Assembly (NCBI GenBank): GCA_905372865.1
Contig: CAJPQT010000009.1
Coordinates: 1-64,000 of the forward strand
Length of the DNA: 64,000 bases
Reading direction: 5' to 3'
Origin: an uncultured Centipeda sp.
GTDB lineage: Bacteria > Bacillota > Negativicutes > Selenomonadales > Selenomonadaceae
Shown here: piece by piece, positions 34,620 through 43,576 of the stretch
How positions within the stretch are numbered: position 1 is the stretch's first letter
Layout: each line of letters begins with the position of its first letter
Made by a program: the position numbers and the translations under genes
Notes under the pieces: generated by a model
The model's input: only the letters and a program-made list of their open reading frames with translations
Database searches by the model: none
Told to the model about the DNA's origin: nothing

Positions 34620-35552
34620 ATGAATCGGATTGAGGAGCGCCTTGCGCGGCAGGATGTGATCGTCTTGGACGGCGCGTTTGCGACAGAGCTCGAGGCGCGC
34701 GGTTTTTCTGTGAATGATGCGCTGTGGTCGGCAAAGGCGCTCTTTGAGCGTCCCGATCTCGTGAGAGATGTCCATCTGGACTATCTACGCGCGGGTGCGG
34801 ATATTGTAACGAGCGCAAGCTATCAGGCGACGGTCGAGGGCTTTATGCGGCGCGGCTTCTCCGCAGAGGAGGCGGATGCGCTGATTCAAAAATCTGTGCA
34901 GCTGGCGCAGGAGGCGCGTGATCTATATCTTGCGGCACGCGGGACAGATGGGAACAAGCCCCTTGTTGCAGCGTCGGTCGGTCCCTACGGGGCATATCTT
35001 GCCGACGGCTCGGAGTATCGCGGAGATTATGGCGTGGATGAGGGTGCGCTGACGGCGTTTCATGCGGGACGGCTCGCTGTCCTTGCATTGGCACAGCCCG
35101 ATCTGCTTGCCTGCGAGACGCTGCCGTGTCTTATGGAGGCATGTGCCATTGTGCGTGCGCTGCGCGAAAGAGAGATACGGATTCCCGCATGGTTCTCGTT
35201 CTCCTGCCGTGATGGAGCACACATCAGCGACGGCACGCCGATTGCAGAGTGTGCACGCTGCTTGGATACTGTGCCGGAGGCGGCAGCAATCGGGCTGAAC
35301 TGCACGGCACCACAGCACGCAGAAGCATTGATCGGTGCGATACGGAAGGAAACAGATAAGCCCATCGTCGTCTATCCGAACTCCGGTGAGACGTATGATG
35401 CCGCAGATAAATCGTGGCATGGTACGGCGGAGGATTTCGGTACCATGGCACAAAGATGGCACAGCGCGGGGGCACGCCTCATCGGCGGCTGCTGCCGGAC
35501 AACACCGCGTGAGATTGCGGAGATCGCTGCGTGGGCAAAGAGAATGGAGTGA
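34620..35552 (+). CDS. mmuM: Homocysteine S-methyltransferase (MmuM-like)
   Basis: A 310-residue zinc TIM barrel that methylates homocysteine to methionine from S-methylmethionine or S-adenosylmethionine, by family. The zinc Cys ligands are in IGLNCTAP (near residue 227) and GGCCRTTP (near 291-292). The start VLDGAFATELEARG and DIVTSASYQAT segments are typical. It stands 10 nt before folE and so heads a folate/one-carbon operon. The 84-nt gap before it shows no convincing terminator or promoter. Confidence 0.88.
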   Translation: MNRIEERLARQDVIVLDGAFATELEARGFSVNDALWSAKALFERPDLVRDVHLDYLRAGADIVTSASYQATVEGFMRRGFSAEEADALIQKSVQLAQEARDLYLAARGTDGNKPLVAASVGPYGAYLADGSEYRGDYGVDEGALTAFHAGRLAVLALAQPDLLACETLPCLMEACAIVRALREREIRIPAWFSFSCRDGAHISDGTPIAECARCLDTVPEAAAIGLNCTAPQHAEALIGAIRKETDKPIVVYPNSGETYDAADKSWHGTAEDFGTMAQRWHSAGARLIGGCCRTTPREIAEIAAWAKRME

Positions 35553-35562
35553 GGTGACGAAG

Positions 35563-36174
35563 ATGGAGGAAGGGTGCACGGAGGTTGATCTCTCACGCGC
35601 GGAGCGCGCCATGCGTGAATTTCTCACGGCGCTCGGCGTTGATCTCATGGCGCGTGGGATGGAGGAAACACCCGCGCGTGTGGCGCATCTCTATGGGGAG
35701 CTGTTCGCGGGGCTTCGTGCGGATACCAGCGAGCTCTGGGCAGATGTGCTGACGGAGAATACAGACGGTCTCATTGCCGTACGTGCGATTCCCTTTTACT
35801 CCGTCTGTGAACACCATCTGCTCCCGTTCTTTGGAACGGCACATATTGTCTATCGCCCGCACGCAGGACGCGTGGCGGGCTTTGGTGTTTTCGCACGGCT
35901 CGTTGCCCGCATGGCACAACGCCCCCAGCTGCAGGAGCGGCTGACGGAAGATATTGCGCGGGAGATCGAGCAGGGGATCGGGGCGGATGGGGTACTTGTT
36001 GTTCTCGATGCGCGGCAGCTCTGCATGACGATGCGCGGAGCGCGTGCACACGGAACGAGAACGACGACCTCGGTGTGTCGGGGCATCTTTCGCGAGGACA
36101 AAACGATGGAATTACAGGCGTGGCAGATGCTTGGAGAGAGGAACAATGGCGAAGAGAATATATCGCTTCCGTGA
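35563..36174 (+). CDS. folE: GTP cyclohydrolase I
   Basis: A 203-residue enzyme for the first step of tetrahydrofolate synthesis. Zinc and catalytic residues are in SVCEHHLLPFFG (near residues 83-94) and the second Cys in RTTTSVCRGIF (near 166-176). ATG 35563 follows GTGAGG. The C-terminus runs about 15 residues past the usual end and overlaps folP by 29 bases. Confidence 0.95.
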   Translation: MEEGCTEVDLSRAERAMREFLTALGVDLMARGMEETPARVAHLYGELFAGLRADTSELWADVLTENTDGLIAVRAIPFYSVCEHHLLPFFGTAHIVYRPHAGRVAGFGVFARLVARMAQRPQLQERLTEDIAREIEQGIGADGVLVVLDARQLCMTMRGARAHGTRTTTSVCRGIFREDKTMELQAWQMLGERNNGEENISLP

Positions 36175-36991
36175 CGGCAAAGAGCTGACGATTGGCGGAC
36201 GGACGCTCGTCATGGGGATTCTGAACGTGACGCCGGATTCGTTTTCGGATGGCGGCAAATGGAATACACGGGATATGGCGCTACGCCATATGGAGGAGAT
36301 GGTGCGGGATGGCGCAGACATCATCGACATTGGCGCGGAGTCGAGCCGTCCCGGATTCGTTCCAATGAGCGCGGCGGAGGAGACGGAGCGGCTGCTACCG
36401 TTTCTCGAAATCGTACTGGCGGAGTGTCCCGTTCCCGTCTCTGTGGATACGTTCAAGGCGGAGACGGCCCGCGCGGCACTCCGAGCGGGGGCTCATATCC
36501 TAAACGATATCTGGGGGCTCCAATATGCAGAGGAGCCGAGAGAGATGGCACGCGTCGCCGCAGACGCGGATGCGCCCATTATCGTCATGCACAATCAGCA
36601 TGGGACAGTGTATGACGCGGATATCATTGACGAGATGCGTGCGTTCTTTGCACGCTCCTTTGCAGCTGCGGATGCGGCGGGGCTTTCGCGCGAGAAGATC
36701 ATCCTCGATCCCGGTATTGGCTTCGGCAAGACGGCAGAGCAGAATATGCATGTCCTGCGGCGTATGAATGAACTCGTCTCGTATGGCGGCGTGGACTATC
36801 CCGTGCTTCTCGGGGCAAGCCGCAAGAGCTTCATCGGAGCAGCGTTGGGGCTTCCCGTGGAGGAGCGCATGGAGGCAACGGGTGCGGCTTGTGTCATGGG
36901 CATTGAGCGCGGTGCGTCGATTGTGCGCGTGCATGATGTGAAGCCGATTGCGCGGATGTGCCGTATGACGGACGCGATACTGAGGTCATAA
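36146..36991 (+). CDS. folP: Dihydropteroate synthase
   Basis: A 281-residue TIM barrel that joins p-aminobenzoate to the pterin pyrophosphate. Signature segments are LVMGILNVTPDSFSDGG (near residues 23-39), DIIDIGAESSRPG, and the phosphate-binding GASRKSFIG near 226. ATG 36146 follows GGAGAGAG inside the end of folE. The reading frame is open further upstream within folE, but that part is not family-like. Confidence 0.95.
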   Translation: MAKRIYRFRDGKELTIGGRTLVMGILNVTPDSFSDGGKWNTRDMALRHMEEMVRDGADIIDIGAESSRPGFVPMSAAEETERLLPFLEIVLAECPVPVSVDTFKAETARAALRAGAHILNDIWGLQYAEEPREMARVAADADAPIIVMHNQHGTVYDADIIDEMRAFFARSFAAADAAGLSREKIILDPGIGFGKTAEQNMHVLRRMNELVSYGGVDYPVLLGASRKSFIGAALGLPVEERMEATGAACVMGIERGASIVRVHDVKPIARMCRMTDAILRS

Positions 36992-36992
36992 T

Positions 36993-37367
36993 ATGGATCG
37001 AATTTTTCTGCGCGGGATGCGCTTTATGGCGTGTCACGGAGTCCTTCCGCACGAACGGGAGATTCCGCAGCCCTTCGAGGTAGATGTGGAACTCGGGCTT
37101 TCTCTGCGTGCGGCGGGGGAGAGCGATGCCCTTGGCAATACGGTGAACTATGCCAAGGTTTACCATACGGTATCTTCCATTATGGATGGGGCACCGAAAC
37201 AGCTGATCGAGGCACTTGCGGAGGAGATTGCGGACGATCTCCTGCGGGACTTCGTTTCGCTCCGATGGGTGCGCGTAACGGTGCATAAACCCGCTGCACC
37301 CATCGACGGCATGTTCTCGGATGTCGGTGTGACGATTCTCCGCCGCAGGAAAAATACTGGATGCTGA
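36993..37367 (+). CDS. folB: Dihydroneopterin aldolase
   Basis: A 124-residue tunnelling-fold enzyme that cleaves dihydroneopterin. It has the start DRIFLRGMRFMACHGVLPHE (catalytic Glu, as in GVLPHE), the TVNYAKVYHTV segment, LIEALAEEIAD, and the conserved Lys in VRVTVHKPAAPI. Only one base separates it from folP, and it overlaps the folK fusion by seven bases. Confidence 0.94.
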   Translation: MDRIFLRGMRFMACHGVLPHEREIPQPFEVDVELGLSLRAAGESDALGNTVNYAKVYHTVSSIMDGAPKQLIEALAEEIADDLLRDFVSLRWVRVTVHKPAAPIDGMFSDVGVTILRRRKNTGC

Positions 37368-38326
37368 CGGCATACATCGGGCTCGGGGCAAATCTCGGCG
37401 CACGCGGGGAGACGATGCGTGCGGCTCTGCGGCGGATGGCGGAGCTTCCGTCGCTGCGCGTGGAACAGGTATCGCATTTCTACGAAACGCCGCCGTGGGG
37501 AAAGATCGATCAGCCCGCGTTCCTCAACGCGGCGGCGCACATTTCATTTGACGGTGTGCCGCAGGATCTGCTTGCCGCACTTCAGCGCATCGAATGCGAT
37601 CTCGGGCGTGTGCGGCATGAGCACTGGGGAGCACGGACGATTGACCTCGACATTCTGCATATCGAGGGGGTATCATGCGAGGGCGAAGCGCTCACCCTGC
37701 CGCATCCCTATCTCACAGCACGCGCGTTTGTGCTTGTGCCGCTTGCGGAGATTGCGCCCGATCTTGTTGTGCAGGGGAAATCCATCACAGTGTGGTGCGA
37801 TGAAGCAGATCGGGCGGGCATTGTGCGTGCACTCGAACTATCCGCACCGTATCCGCTCGAAGTCATTGCCGCCTGTGATGAAGCGGGCGGCATCGGGCGA
37901 AATGGGCAGCTGCTCACGTACTGCGCCGAGGATATGGCGCATTTTCGCCGCACGACGATGGGCGGCATTGTCGTCATGGGACGGTGCACGATGGAGAGCC
38001 TGCCCGACTTCCGTCCGCTTGCGGGGCGCGAGAACATCGTGCTTTCGCGGACATTGGAGCACGTCGAGGGCTTTCATGTCGTACATGATCTTGTCGAACT
38101 GTGGGCACTGCTCGGTGTGCTGACGCAGGATGACCCGCGATCGCTTTTTGCCATTGGTGGTGCGGCGTGTTACCGTCTGCTCCTGCCATACACGCGGCGT
38201 GCCTACGTGACGCGCCTCGCGGGCACATATGCGGCGGATGTGTTTCTGCCGCAGCTCGACGGTTTTGTACGGACGGAGCGTCGGCATGGCGAAGACTGTA
38301 TCTTTGAAATTTACGAGAGAGTTTAG
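37361..38326 (+). CDS. folK: FolK-dihydrofolate reductase fusion
   Basis: A 321-residue fusion. Residues 1-160 are 6-hydroxymethyl-7,8-dihydropterin pyrophosphokinase (AYIGLGANLG, FYETPPWGKIDQPAFLNAA, HEHWGARTIDLDIL). From about 165 a dihydrofolate reductase domain follows (VIAACDEAGGIGRNGQL, GGIVVMGRCTMESLPDFRPL, ENIVLSRTLE, LFAIGGAACY). The acidic catalytic residue appears conserved (D191), but the usual Leu-Pro-Trp before it is LLT (184-186), so the active-site Pro-Trp is missing. The domain may be a weak or atypical reductase. It overlaps folB by seven bases. Confidence 0.9.
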   Translation: MLTAYIGLGANLGARGETMRAALRRMAELPSLRVEQVSHFYETPPWGKIDQPAFLNAAAHISFDGVPQDLLAALQRIECDLGRVRHEHWGARTIDLDILHIEGVSCEGEALTLPHPYLTARAFVLVPLAEIAPDLVVQGKSITVWCDEADRAGIVRALELSAPYPLEVIAACDEAGGIGRNGQLLTYCAEDMAHFRRTTMGGIVVMGRCTMESLPDFRPLAGRENIVLSRTLEHVEGFHVVHDLVELWALLGVLTQDDPRSLFAIGGAACYRLLLPYTRRAYVTRLAGTYAADVFLPQLDGFVRTERRHGEDCIFEIYERV

Positions 38327-38327
38327 T

Positions 38328-39023
38328 ATGGCAAAGGAAATTTTCAAGAACGATTGGCAGGAACTCCTCGCGGACGAGATGGCACAGCCGTATTATCGGG
38401 AACTGCGGCAGTTTCTCATCGAGGAGTATCGCACGAAGCACATCTATCCCGATATGTTTGCGATCTTCAATGCGCTGCACTATACGAGCTTTGCGGATAC
38501 GAAGGTCGTTATCCTCGGGCAGGATCCGTACCACGGCGACGGACAGGCCCACGGCCTTTCGTTCTCCGTGCAGGTCGGCATCGACCCGCCGCCATCGCTG
38601 CTGAACATCTACAAGGAGCTGCAGGACGATCTCGGGATCGTGCCGCCCGCGCACGGCTGCCTCATTCCTTGGGCAAGGCAGGGCGTGCTGCTCCTCAACA
38701 CTGTGCTGACCGTTCGTGCTCATGTGGCAGCGTCTCATCAGGGACACGGCTGGGAGCGGTTCACCGATCACATCATCCGACTGCTCGGCGCACGCGAGCG
38801 TTCGCTTGCCTTTATCCTCTGGGGCAGCCCCGCACGGAAGAAGCGCAGTCTCATCACGAATCCGCGCCATCTCATCGTCGAGTCGCCGCACCCAAGCCCG
38901 CTCTCGGCACACCGCGGCTTCTTCGGGAGCCGGCCCTTCTCGCGTGTCAACGACTTCCTTACAGCGGCGGGGGAGGAGCCAATCGCGTGGCAGCTGCCCT
39001 CGGCAAACGAAATCGAAGCATGA
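38328..39023 (+). CDS. ung: Uracil-DNA glycosylase
   Basis: A 231-residue family 1 UDG that removes uracil from DNA. The catalytic motif GQDPYHGDGQAHGLSFSV (Asp at position 3) and the C-terminal HPSPLSAHRGFFGSRPFS are both intact. ATG 38328 is one base after the folK-DHFR stop. It belongs to the same transcript by spacing. Confidence 0.97.
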   Translation: MAKEIFKNDWQELLADEMAQPYYRELRQFLIEEYRTKHIYPDMFAIFNALHYTSFADTKVVILGQDPYHGDGQAHGLSFSVQVGIDPPPSLLNIYKELQDDLGIVPPAHGCLIPWARQGVLLLNTVLTVRAHVAASHQGHGWERFTDHIIRLLGARERSLAFILWGSPARKKRSLITNPRHLIVESPHPSPLSAHRGFFGSRPFSRVNDFLTAAGEEPIAWQLPSANEIEA

Positions 39024-39040
39024 CAGAAAGGAGAAATACA

Positions 39041-40168
39041 ATGAAAATCACATTCCTGCGCAATATCTGCGCACTCGGACTGCTCGCCTGTCTCGGCGGG
39101 TGCGGTACGCCCGCTGCCACCTCGGCAGAGATGCCGCATGAGGTCGTGCAGGAGAACGTACCCGTGCACGGACAGAGGGAAATCTATCTTGCAGGCGGCT
39201 GCTTCTGGGGGACGGAGCTCTATGTGAACCTCATCCACGGTGTCATCTCCGCAGAGAGCGGCTATGCAAACGGCAAGACCGCGCATCCTTCCTATCGTGA
39301 GGTCTGCAGTGGGAGCGGCCATGCAGAGACGGTTCATGTCATCTATGATCCGCGGATCGTCTCTCTCGACGAGATTCTCACGACATTTTACGATTCCATC
39401 GATCCGACGGCAGTAGATCGACAGGGCAATGATGTGGGCCGACAGTATCGCTCGGGCATCTACTATGTGCCGCGTGCGGACGGCAGTGAGCCCCCCGACG
39501 CGGCTGTGATTCGTGCCTCGCTTGATGCTCTGCAGAAGCGGATCGGCAAGACTGTCGCCGTTGAGATGGGGCCGCTTGTGAACTTCTATCGTGCGGAAGA
39601 GGATCATCAGAAATATCTCGAGAAGAATCCAAACGGCTATTGTCATATCGCGCCCGCACTCATTGCGCGCATGCGTGAGAAGTATGATGCAGCAGAGCGA
39701 GCAGAGGTGACGAATACATCGCGCACCTATGACAAACCATCGGATGCCGAGCTCAAGGAACGGCTGACGGATCTCCAGTATGCTGTCACGCAGGAAAAGG
39801 CAACCGAGCGGCCGTTTTTCAACGAGTATGACCACGAATTCCGCGCAGGCATCTACTGTGACATCACGACGGGCGAGCCGCTCTTTATCTCGACGGACAA
39901 ATATGATTCGGGGTGCGGTTGGCCGGCGTTCTCGCGTCCGATTGACCATGCGCTCATCGCCGAGCACGAGGACCGCTCGCACGGTATGGTGCGTACCGAG
40001 GTTACGGCAGCGAACAGTGGTGCACATCTCGGGCATGTATTCAATGACGGTCCTGCTGCGACGGGCGGCCTGCGCTACTGCATCAACAGCGCCTCCCTGC
40101 GCTTCATTCCCAAGGAGGATATGGAGGCAGAGGGCTATGGCGACTATCTTTATCTGTTGGAGAAATAA
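39041..40168 (+). CDS. msrAB: MsrA-MsrB methionine sulfoxide reductase fusion, predicted lipoprotein
   Basis: A 375-residue exported repair enzyme. A lipoprotein signal (LGLLACLGGC, lipid-carrying Cys 21) precedes the MsrA domain, with catalytic Cys 54 in GGCFWG. The MsrB domain starts near residue 245; its catalytic Cys 347 is in RYCINSASLRF and a likely recycling Cys 292 in SGCGWPAF. The zinc CxxC pairs of some MsrB proteins are absent. Both diastereomers of oxidised methionine should be repaired on the periplasmic side. RBS AAAGGAG precedes ATG 39041, 17 nt after ung. Confidence 0.94.
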   Translation: MKITFLRNICALGLLACLGGCGTPAATSAEMPHEVVQENVPVHGQREIYLAGGCFWGTELYVNLIHGVISAESGYANGKTAHPSYREVCSGSGHAETVHVIYDPRIVSLDEILTTFYDSIDPTAVDRQGNDVGRQYRSGIYYVPRADGSEPPDAAVIRASLDALQKRIGKTVAVEMGPLVNFYRAEEDHQKYLEKNPNGYCHIAPALIARMREKYDAAERAEVTNTSRTYDKPSDAELKERLTDLQYAVTQEKATERPFFNEYDHEFRAGIYCDITTGEPLFISTDKYDSGCGWPAFSRPIDHALIAEHEDRSHGMVRTEVTAANSGAHLGHVFNDGPAATGGLRYCINSASLRFIPKEDMEAEGYGDYLYLLEK

Positions 40169-40235
40169 AGATAGTACCGATATTATGTAAAAATCAAGGA
40201 TGTTGAGATAATTCGTAAAATATCTCTTCAGCGTA

Positions 40236-40264
40236 TTGACAAGTACTTCATCCAATGGTATCTT
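40236..40264 (+). promoter_or_regulatory. Promoter of the cobalamin-riboswitch operon
   Basis: TTGACA (40236-40241), 17 nt, then TATCTT (40259-40264). The predicted start (about 40271) lies about 30 nt before the riboswitch. Confidence 0.75.
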
Positions 40265-40301
40265 TATCCGAGCGTATTATGAAAACTTTATAGTATTGAA
40301 T

Positions 40302-40512
40302 CAGGTGTTGTGGGGATGCTTTGGAATCCCCTGCATACTTAATAGGAAATCCGGTAAATGAATTTTGATAAGCCGGAGCGGTCCCGCCACTGTAACAGTG
40401 AGCAGCCTGCATGGAAATGCCGACGGTACTTCCGAGAATGTCACTGGGGATATCCCTGGGAAGGCGCAGGTATGTGATGAACTGGAGCCAGGAGAACTGC
40501 CTGATTAACAAT
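40302..40512 (+). promoter_or_regulatory. Cobalamin riboswitch
   Basis: The aptamer shows the standard order of conserved pieces: AGGTGTTGTGGGGATGC at the 5' side, AAGCCGGAGCGGTCCC, the B12 box GCCACTGT (40386-40393), paired arms around TCACTGGGGATATCCCTGGGAAGG, and AGCCAGGAGAACTGCCTG at the 3' side. In this family, adenosylcobalamin binding usually turns expression off. An intrinsic terminator 60 nt downstream points to transcriptional control of the receptor gene and whatever is cotranscribed. Confidence 0.95.
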
Positions 40513-40572
40513 CGCCGTTTGACCTGCGAGTGATGGGGATGGGGATTCAGACTCTTCTGTTGTGTGTAAATT

Positions 40573-40606
40573 AAGCCCTCTTCTGCTTTGGCAGGAGGGG
40601 CTTTTT
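40573..40606 (+). terminator. Intrinsic terminator of the cobalamin riboswitch
   Basis: A 13-bp stem with one bulge (40573-40586 with 40591-40603) and a TTTTT run, between the aptamer and the receptor start codon. It is the expected expression platform. Confidence 0.9.
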
Positions 40607-40686
40607 ACTTATCCGTATGCTTTGAGGTTTTCTAAAATATGAACATGGTGCATGGAGAGCACGAAAAAGAAAGGTGAAAAAGGGTT

Positions 40687-42615
40687 ATGACGAAAGAGAA
40701 GAAGTGGACACTGGCGGTACTTGCTGCATTTGCCGGTGCAAGTTTTGTGGGAACGGCGTATGCAGCGGAGCAGATGGCGGCGGAGCAGACGGAGACGCAC
40801 GCACTGACCGATACTGTGGTGACCGCACAGCGCCGAGCAAAGCGCGACCTTGATACACCCGCGACAACGACGATCATTACGGCAAAGGAGATTGAGAAGG
40901 CGGGCTACCGCAACGTCTTCGAGGCCATCGACCAGCAGGTCGGCTCGACAAGCACGTCGTACGGTGAGGCGGGGCAGGATTTTGGTTTTGCGGCAGGACG
41001 TATCACACTGCGCGGCTATGATCGCGGCACGCTCGTCATGGTGAATGGTGTGCCCATGAACCTCAAGAACTATCCGAGCACGGAAAACATTCCGGCGAAT
41101 ATGGTCGAGCGCATTGAGATTGTTAAGGGCGCGGCGTCAACGCTTTACGGTGCTGAGGCGATGGGTGGCGTTGTCAATATCATATTGAAAAAACCGACAG
41201 CACAGGAATCCGAGTTTAAGCTCAGCCAGACGGTCGGAAATTATTTCAAAAAGAGCGAGGCGACTTATGTAGGGGATCGTGTCATTGTCGATGTGAGCCG
41301 TGAGTGGTCGAAGGATCTTCCGCACTCCAACGGATTTGGCATCAATAAGATTTCATATGTCGATTGGTGGGTCGGCAAGGGAAAGAAGAGCCGCGTGGGC
41401 ATCATCGCACGGCTGACGGATGAACTCTCTTTGAACTACAACTATATGGAGGGAGATATAACGCGCGGCGGGACGCAATACCGTAAAACCGGCAATCGTC
41501 TTGTTCCGACGGGGACGCGGTATAACTATCGCTATGATGACTTCCGCCATACAGCTAGTCTCGTTTATCAGGGCAAGGAGAACGGAATTCATGCGGTCCT
41601 TGGCTACAACTACCGCAAGGTGGATGGATACAACAATCTCACGCACATGCCACAGGACAGTAATGCAACGATGGACGGTCAGATCCTCGATGTACAGAAG
41701 AATTGGAAGTTTGGAAAAGACTCCATGGTGCTCGGGTATTCCTACAAGCGCGAGGCAATTGATCTGCCTGAGAAAAAACGCTCGGCGGTACGTACGGGGA
41801 ACTCCCTCTATGCGTCTTACAGCAAGCAGTTTACGCCGAAGTTCAACGTTACGCTTGGTCTGCGCGGTGAGTTCATCAATGACCCGGAGGAGGATCAGCG
41901 GGTCGTTGTGCCGCAGTTCCAGACAGAATATAAATTTGATCGCAATACAGCATGGTACACCAACATCGGCAAGGCGTTCCAGATGCCGACTGTGGATGAC
42001 AGCTTCCGCTATACCAATTTCAATCCGAACGGACTGAAACCGGAGAGCGGATGGACGTATGAGACCGGCGTTAAAATCCGTCGCGGAAATGATACATGGA
42101 AAGCTGCCGTCTATCATATGGATATGAAGAATAAAATCGGTTGGCAGTTCGATGCCGGGACAAATACGTATTATGCGGTCAATAAGGGGCAATTCCGCAA
42201 TACGGGCGTTGAGCTTGAATATGCGAAGCGCTTTAATGATGCATGGAGCCTGACTCTTGGCGGCTCTGTATCCAACCCCGAAGTACAGGATCCGTCAACA
42301 CGAGCGAAAAAATGGGTGCAGGATGCCGGTCGCCTCGAAGGCCTTGTCCGTCTCGACTATCAGATGGCAAAGTGGCAGGGCAATCTCAACCTGAAATATC
42401 TTGGCGATCGTGAATATATTGCACAGCGATTTGGAGCAGCACAGGATGTGCCCGACAAGATCCAGCTCAATATGAACGTGATCTACACGGCGGGCAAAGA
42501 CGATGTGGTCTCACTCGGCATCTACAATCTGCTGAACCGTGAGAACTACTCCAACCGCTACGGCAACCTCGATCTCGGGCGCAACTTCCGCCTAACCTAT
42601 ACGCATGCGTTCTAA
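40687..42615 (+). CDS. TonB-dependent outer-membrane receptor 1 (BtuB-like)
   Basis: A 642-residue receptor. A signal peptide (1-26, ending GTAYA) is followed by the TonB box region (ALTDTVVTAQRRAK), a plug domain (about 45-165; RITLRGYDRGTLVMVNGVP, RIEIVKGAASTLYGAEAMGGVVNII) and a 22-strand-type barrel that ends in an aromatic residue (LTYTHAF). It is the first gene after the cobalamin riboswitch, so corrinoid uptake is the first guess; the plug-barrel sequence alone does not tell B12 from haem or a siderophore. It overlaps the next gene by 11 bases. Confidence 0.93.
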   Translation: MTKEKKWTLAVLAAFAGASFVGTAYAAEQMAAEQTETHALTDTVVTAQRRAKRDLDTPATTTIITAKEIEKAGYRNVFEAIDQQVGSTSTSYGEAGQDFGFAAGRITLRGYDRGTLVMVNGVPMNLKNYPSTENIPANMVERIEIVKGAASTLYGAEAMGGVVNIILKKPTAQESEFKLSQTVGNYFKKSEATYVGDRVIVDVSREWSKDLPHSNGFGINKISYVDWWVGKGKKSRVGIIARLTDELSLNYNYMEGDITRGGTQYRKTGNRLVPTGTRYNYRYDDFRHTASLVYQGKENGIHAVLGYNYRKVDGYNNLTHMPQDSNATMDGQILDVQKNWKFGKDSMVLGYSYKREAIDLPEKKRSAVRTGNSLYASYSKQFTPKFNVTLGLRGEFINDPEEDQRVVVPQFQTEYKFDRNTAWYTNIGKAFQMPTVDDSFRYTNFNPNGLKPESGWTYETGVKIRRGNDTWKAAVYHMDMKNKIGWQFDAGTNTYYAVNKGQFRNTGVELEYAKRFNDAWSLTLGGSVSNPEVQDPSTRAKKWVQDAGRLEGLVRLDYQMAKWQGNLNLKYLGDREYIAQRFGAAQDVPDKIQLNMNVIYTAGKDDVVSLGIYNLLNRENYSNRYGNLDLGRNFRLTYTHAF

Positions 42616-43576
42616 GATGATACAACTCTGTGCACTCTCCTTCGTCCTCATCACAGCCGCCATCATCGGCGGTTGTGGTGTGGAGGAAAAGGAGAATGCG
42701 ACAGAGCCATCTGTGTTTTATCGTGGGACGGACGATATGGGCATGGAGGTCGTCCTGCATGAGAGACCGCAGCGCGTTGTCTCGCTCGGCCTTGCCACGG
42801 ACGAGATCCTTCTTGCGATTGCACCGACCGAGCAGATTGCCGCGCTTACCTCGTATTCGGATGACCCCGGACTATCCGCCATGACCGAGGAGGCAAAGGC
42901 GGTCTCGGTCAAGCTCAAGGACAAGAGCCCCGAGCGTGTACTCGCACTGCATCCCGACCTCGTCCTCACAACGGACGGCGTATCAAAGGCGGAGGTGGAG
43001 AGCCTGCGCGATCTTGGACTGACTGTTTTCGCCTCGCGTACGCCGAAGCGTGTCGAGGGTGTGTTCACGCGGATTGATACCATCGGAAAGCTCATTGGGC
43101 AGGAGGAGAATGCTGCGGCACTCATTGCCGAAAAGCGTGCACGTCTCGCCGATGTCGAGCGTCGTGTCGGGGACATCCCCGAGGAGAAGCGTCCGATTAT
43201 CGTGGCGTTTGCATTCAGCGGTGTGTTCGGGCAGAAGGACGGCCTTTTTGACGATGTGTGCCGTCACGCATCTCTCCGCAACGGCGCTGCAATGGTTGGA
43301 CTGACAGCGGATACGCCCATCTCTATGGAGCAGATCGTCGCACTCGACCCCGATGTGTTCCTCCTGCCGACGTGGAGCGCTGAGGGGGAAAAGACCGAGG
43401 CGTTTCGAGAGAAGCTCCGCAATGATCCCCTCTTCATGCATGTGAAGGCGGTACGGGAGAATCATCTCTACACCGTGCCCGATACCTACCGCTACAGTGC
43501 GGGGCAGAACGCGATCGAGTGCGTCTATGAACTGGCGCGCGTGGTCTATCCCGAGCGCTTTGCAGATGAGAAGTGA
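42605..43576 (+). CDS. ABC transporter substrate-binding lipoprotein 1 (BtuF/FepB family)
   Basis: A 323-residue periplasmic binding protein of the class that serves B12, haem and siderophore importers. A lipoprotein signal (IIGGC, Cys 24) is followed by the two-lobed fold with a long connecting helix: RPQRVVSLGLATDEILLAI, LALHPDLVLTT, GKLIGQEENAA and LDPDVFLLPTW. It overlaps both the receptor upstream and the radical SAM gene downstream. The only permease/ATPase pair of the window lies 16 kb downstream. Confidence 0.9.
   Translation: MRSKMIQLCALSFVLITAAIIGGCGVEEKENATEPSVFYRGTDDMGMEVVLHERPQRVVSLGLATDEILLAIAPTEQIAALTSYSDDPGLSAMTEEAKAVSVKLKDKSPERVLALHPDLVLTTDGVSKAEVESLRDLGLTVFASRTPKRVEGVFTRIDTIGKLIGQEENAAALIAEKRARLADVERRVGDIPEEKRPIIVAFAFSGVFGQKDGLFDDVCRHASLRNGAAMVGLTADTPISMEQIVALDPDVFLLPTWSAEGEKTEAFREKLRNDPLFMHVKAVRENHLYTVPDTYRYSAGQNAIECVYELARVVYPERFADEK

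Noticed and set aside
35335..35562. N-terminal extension of folE
   Set aside because: The open frame upstream runs inside mmuM in another frame; ATG 35563 has a ribosome binding site and fits the family length.
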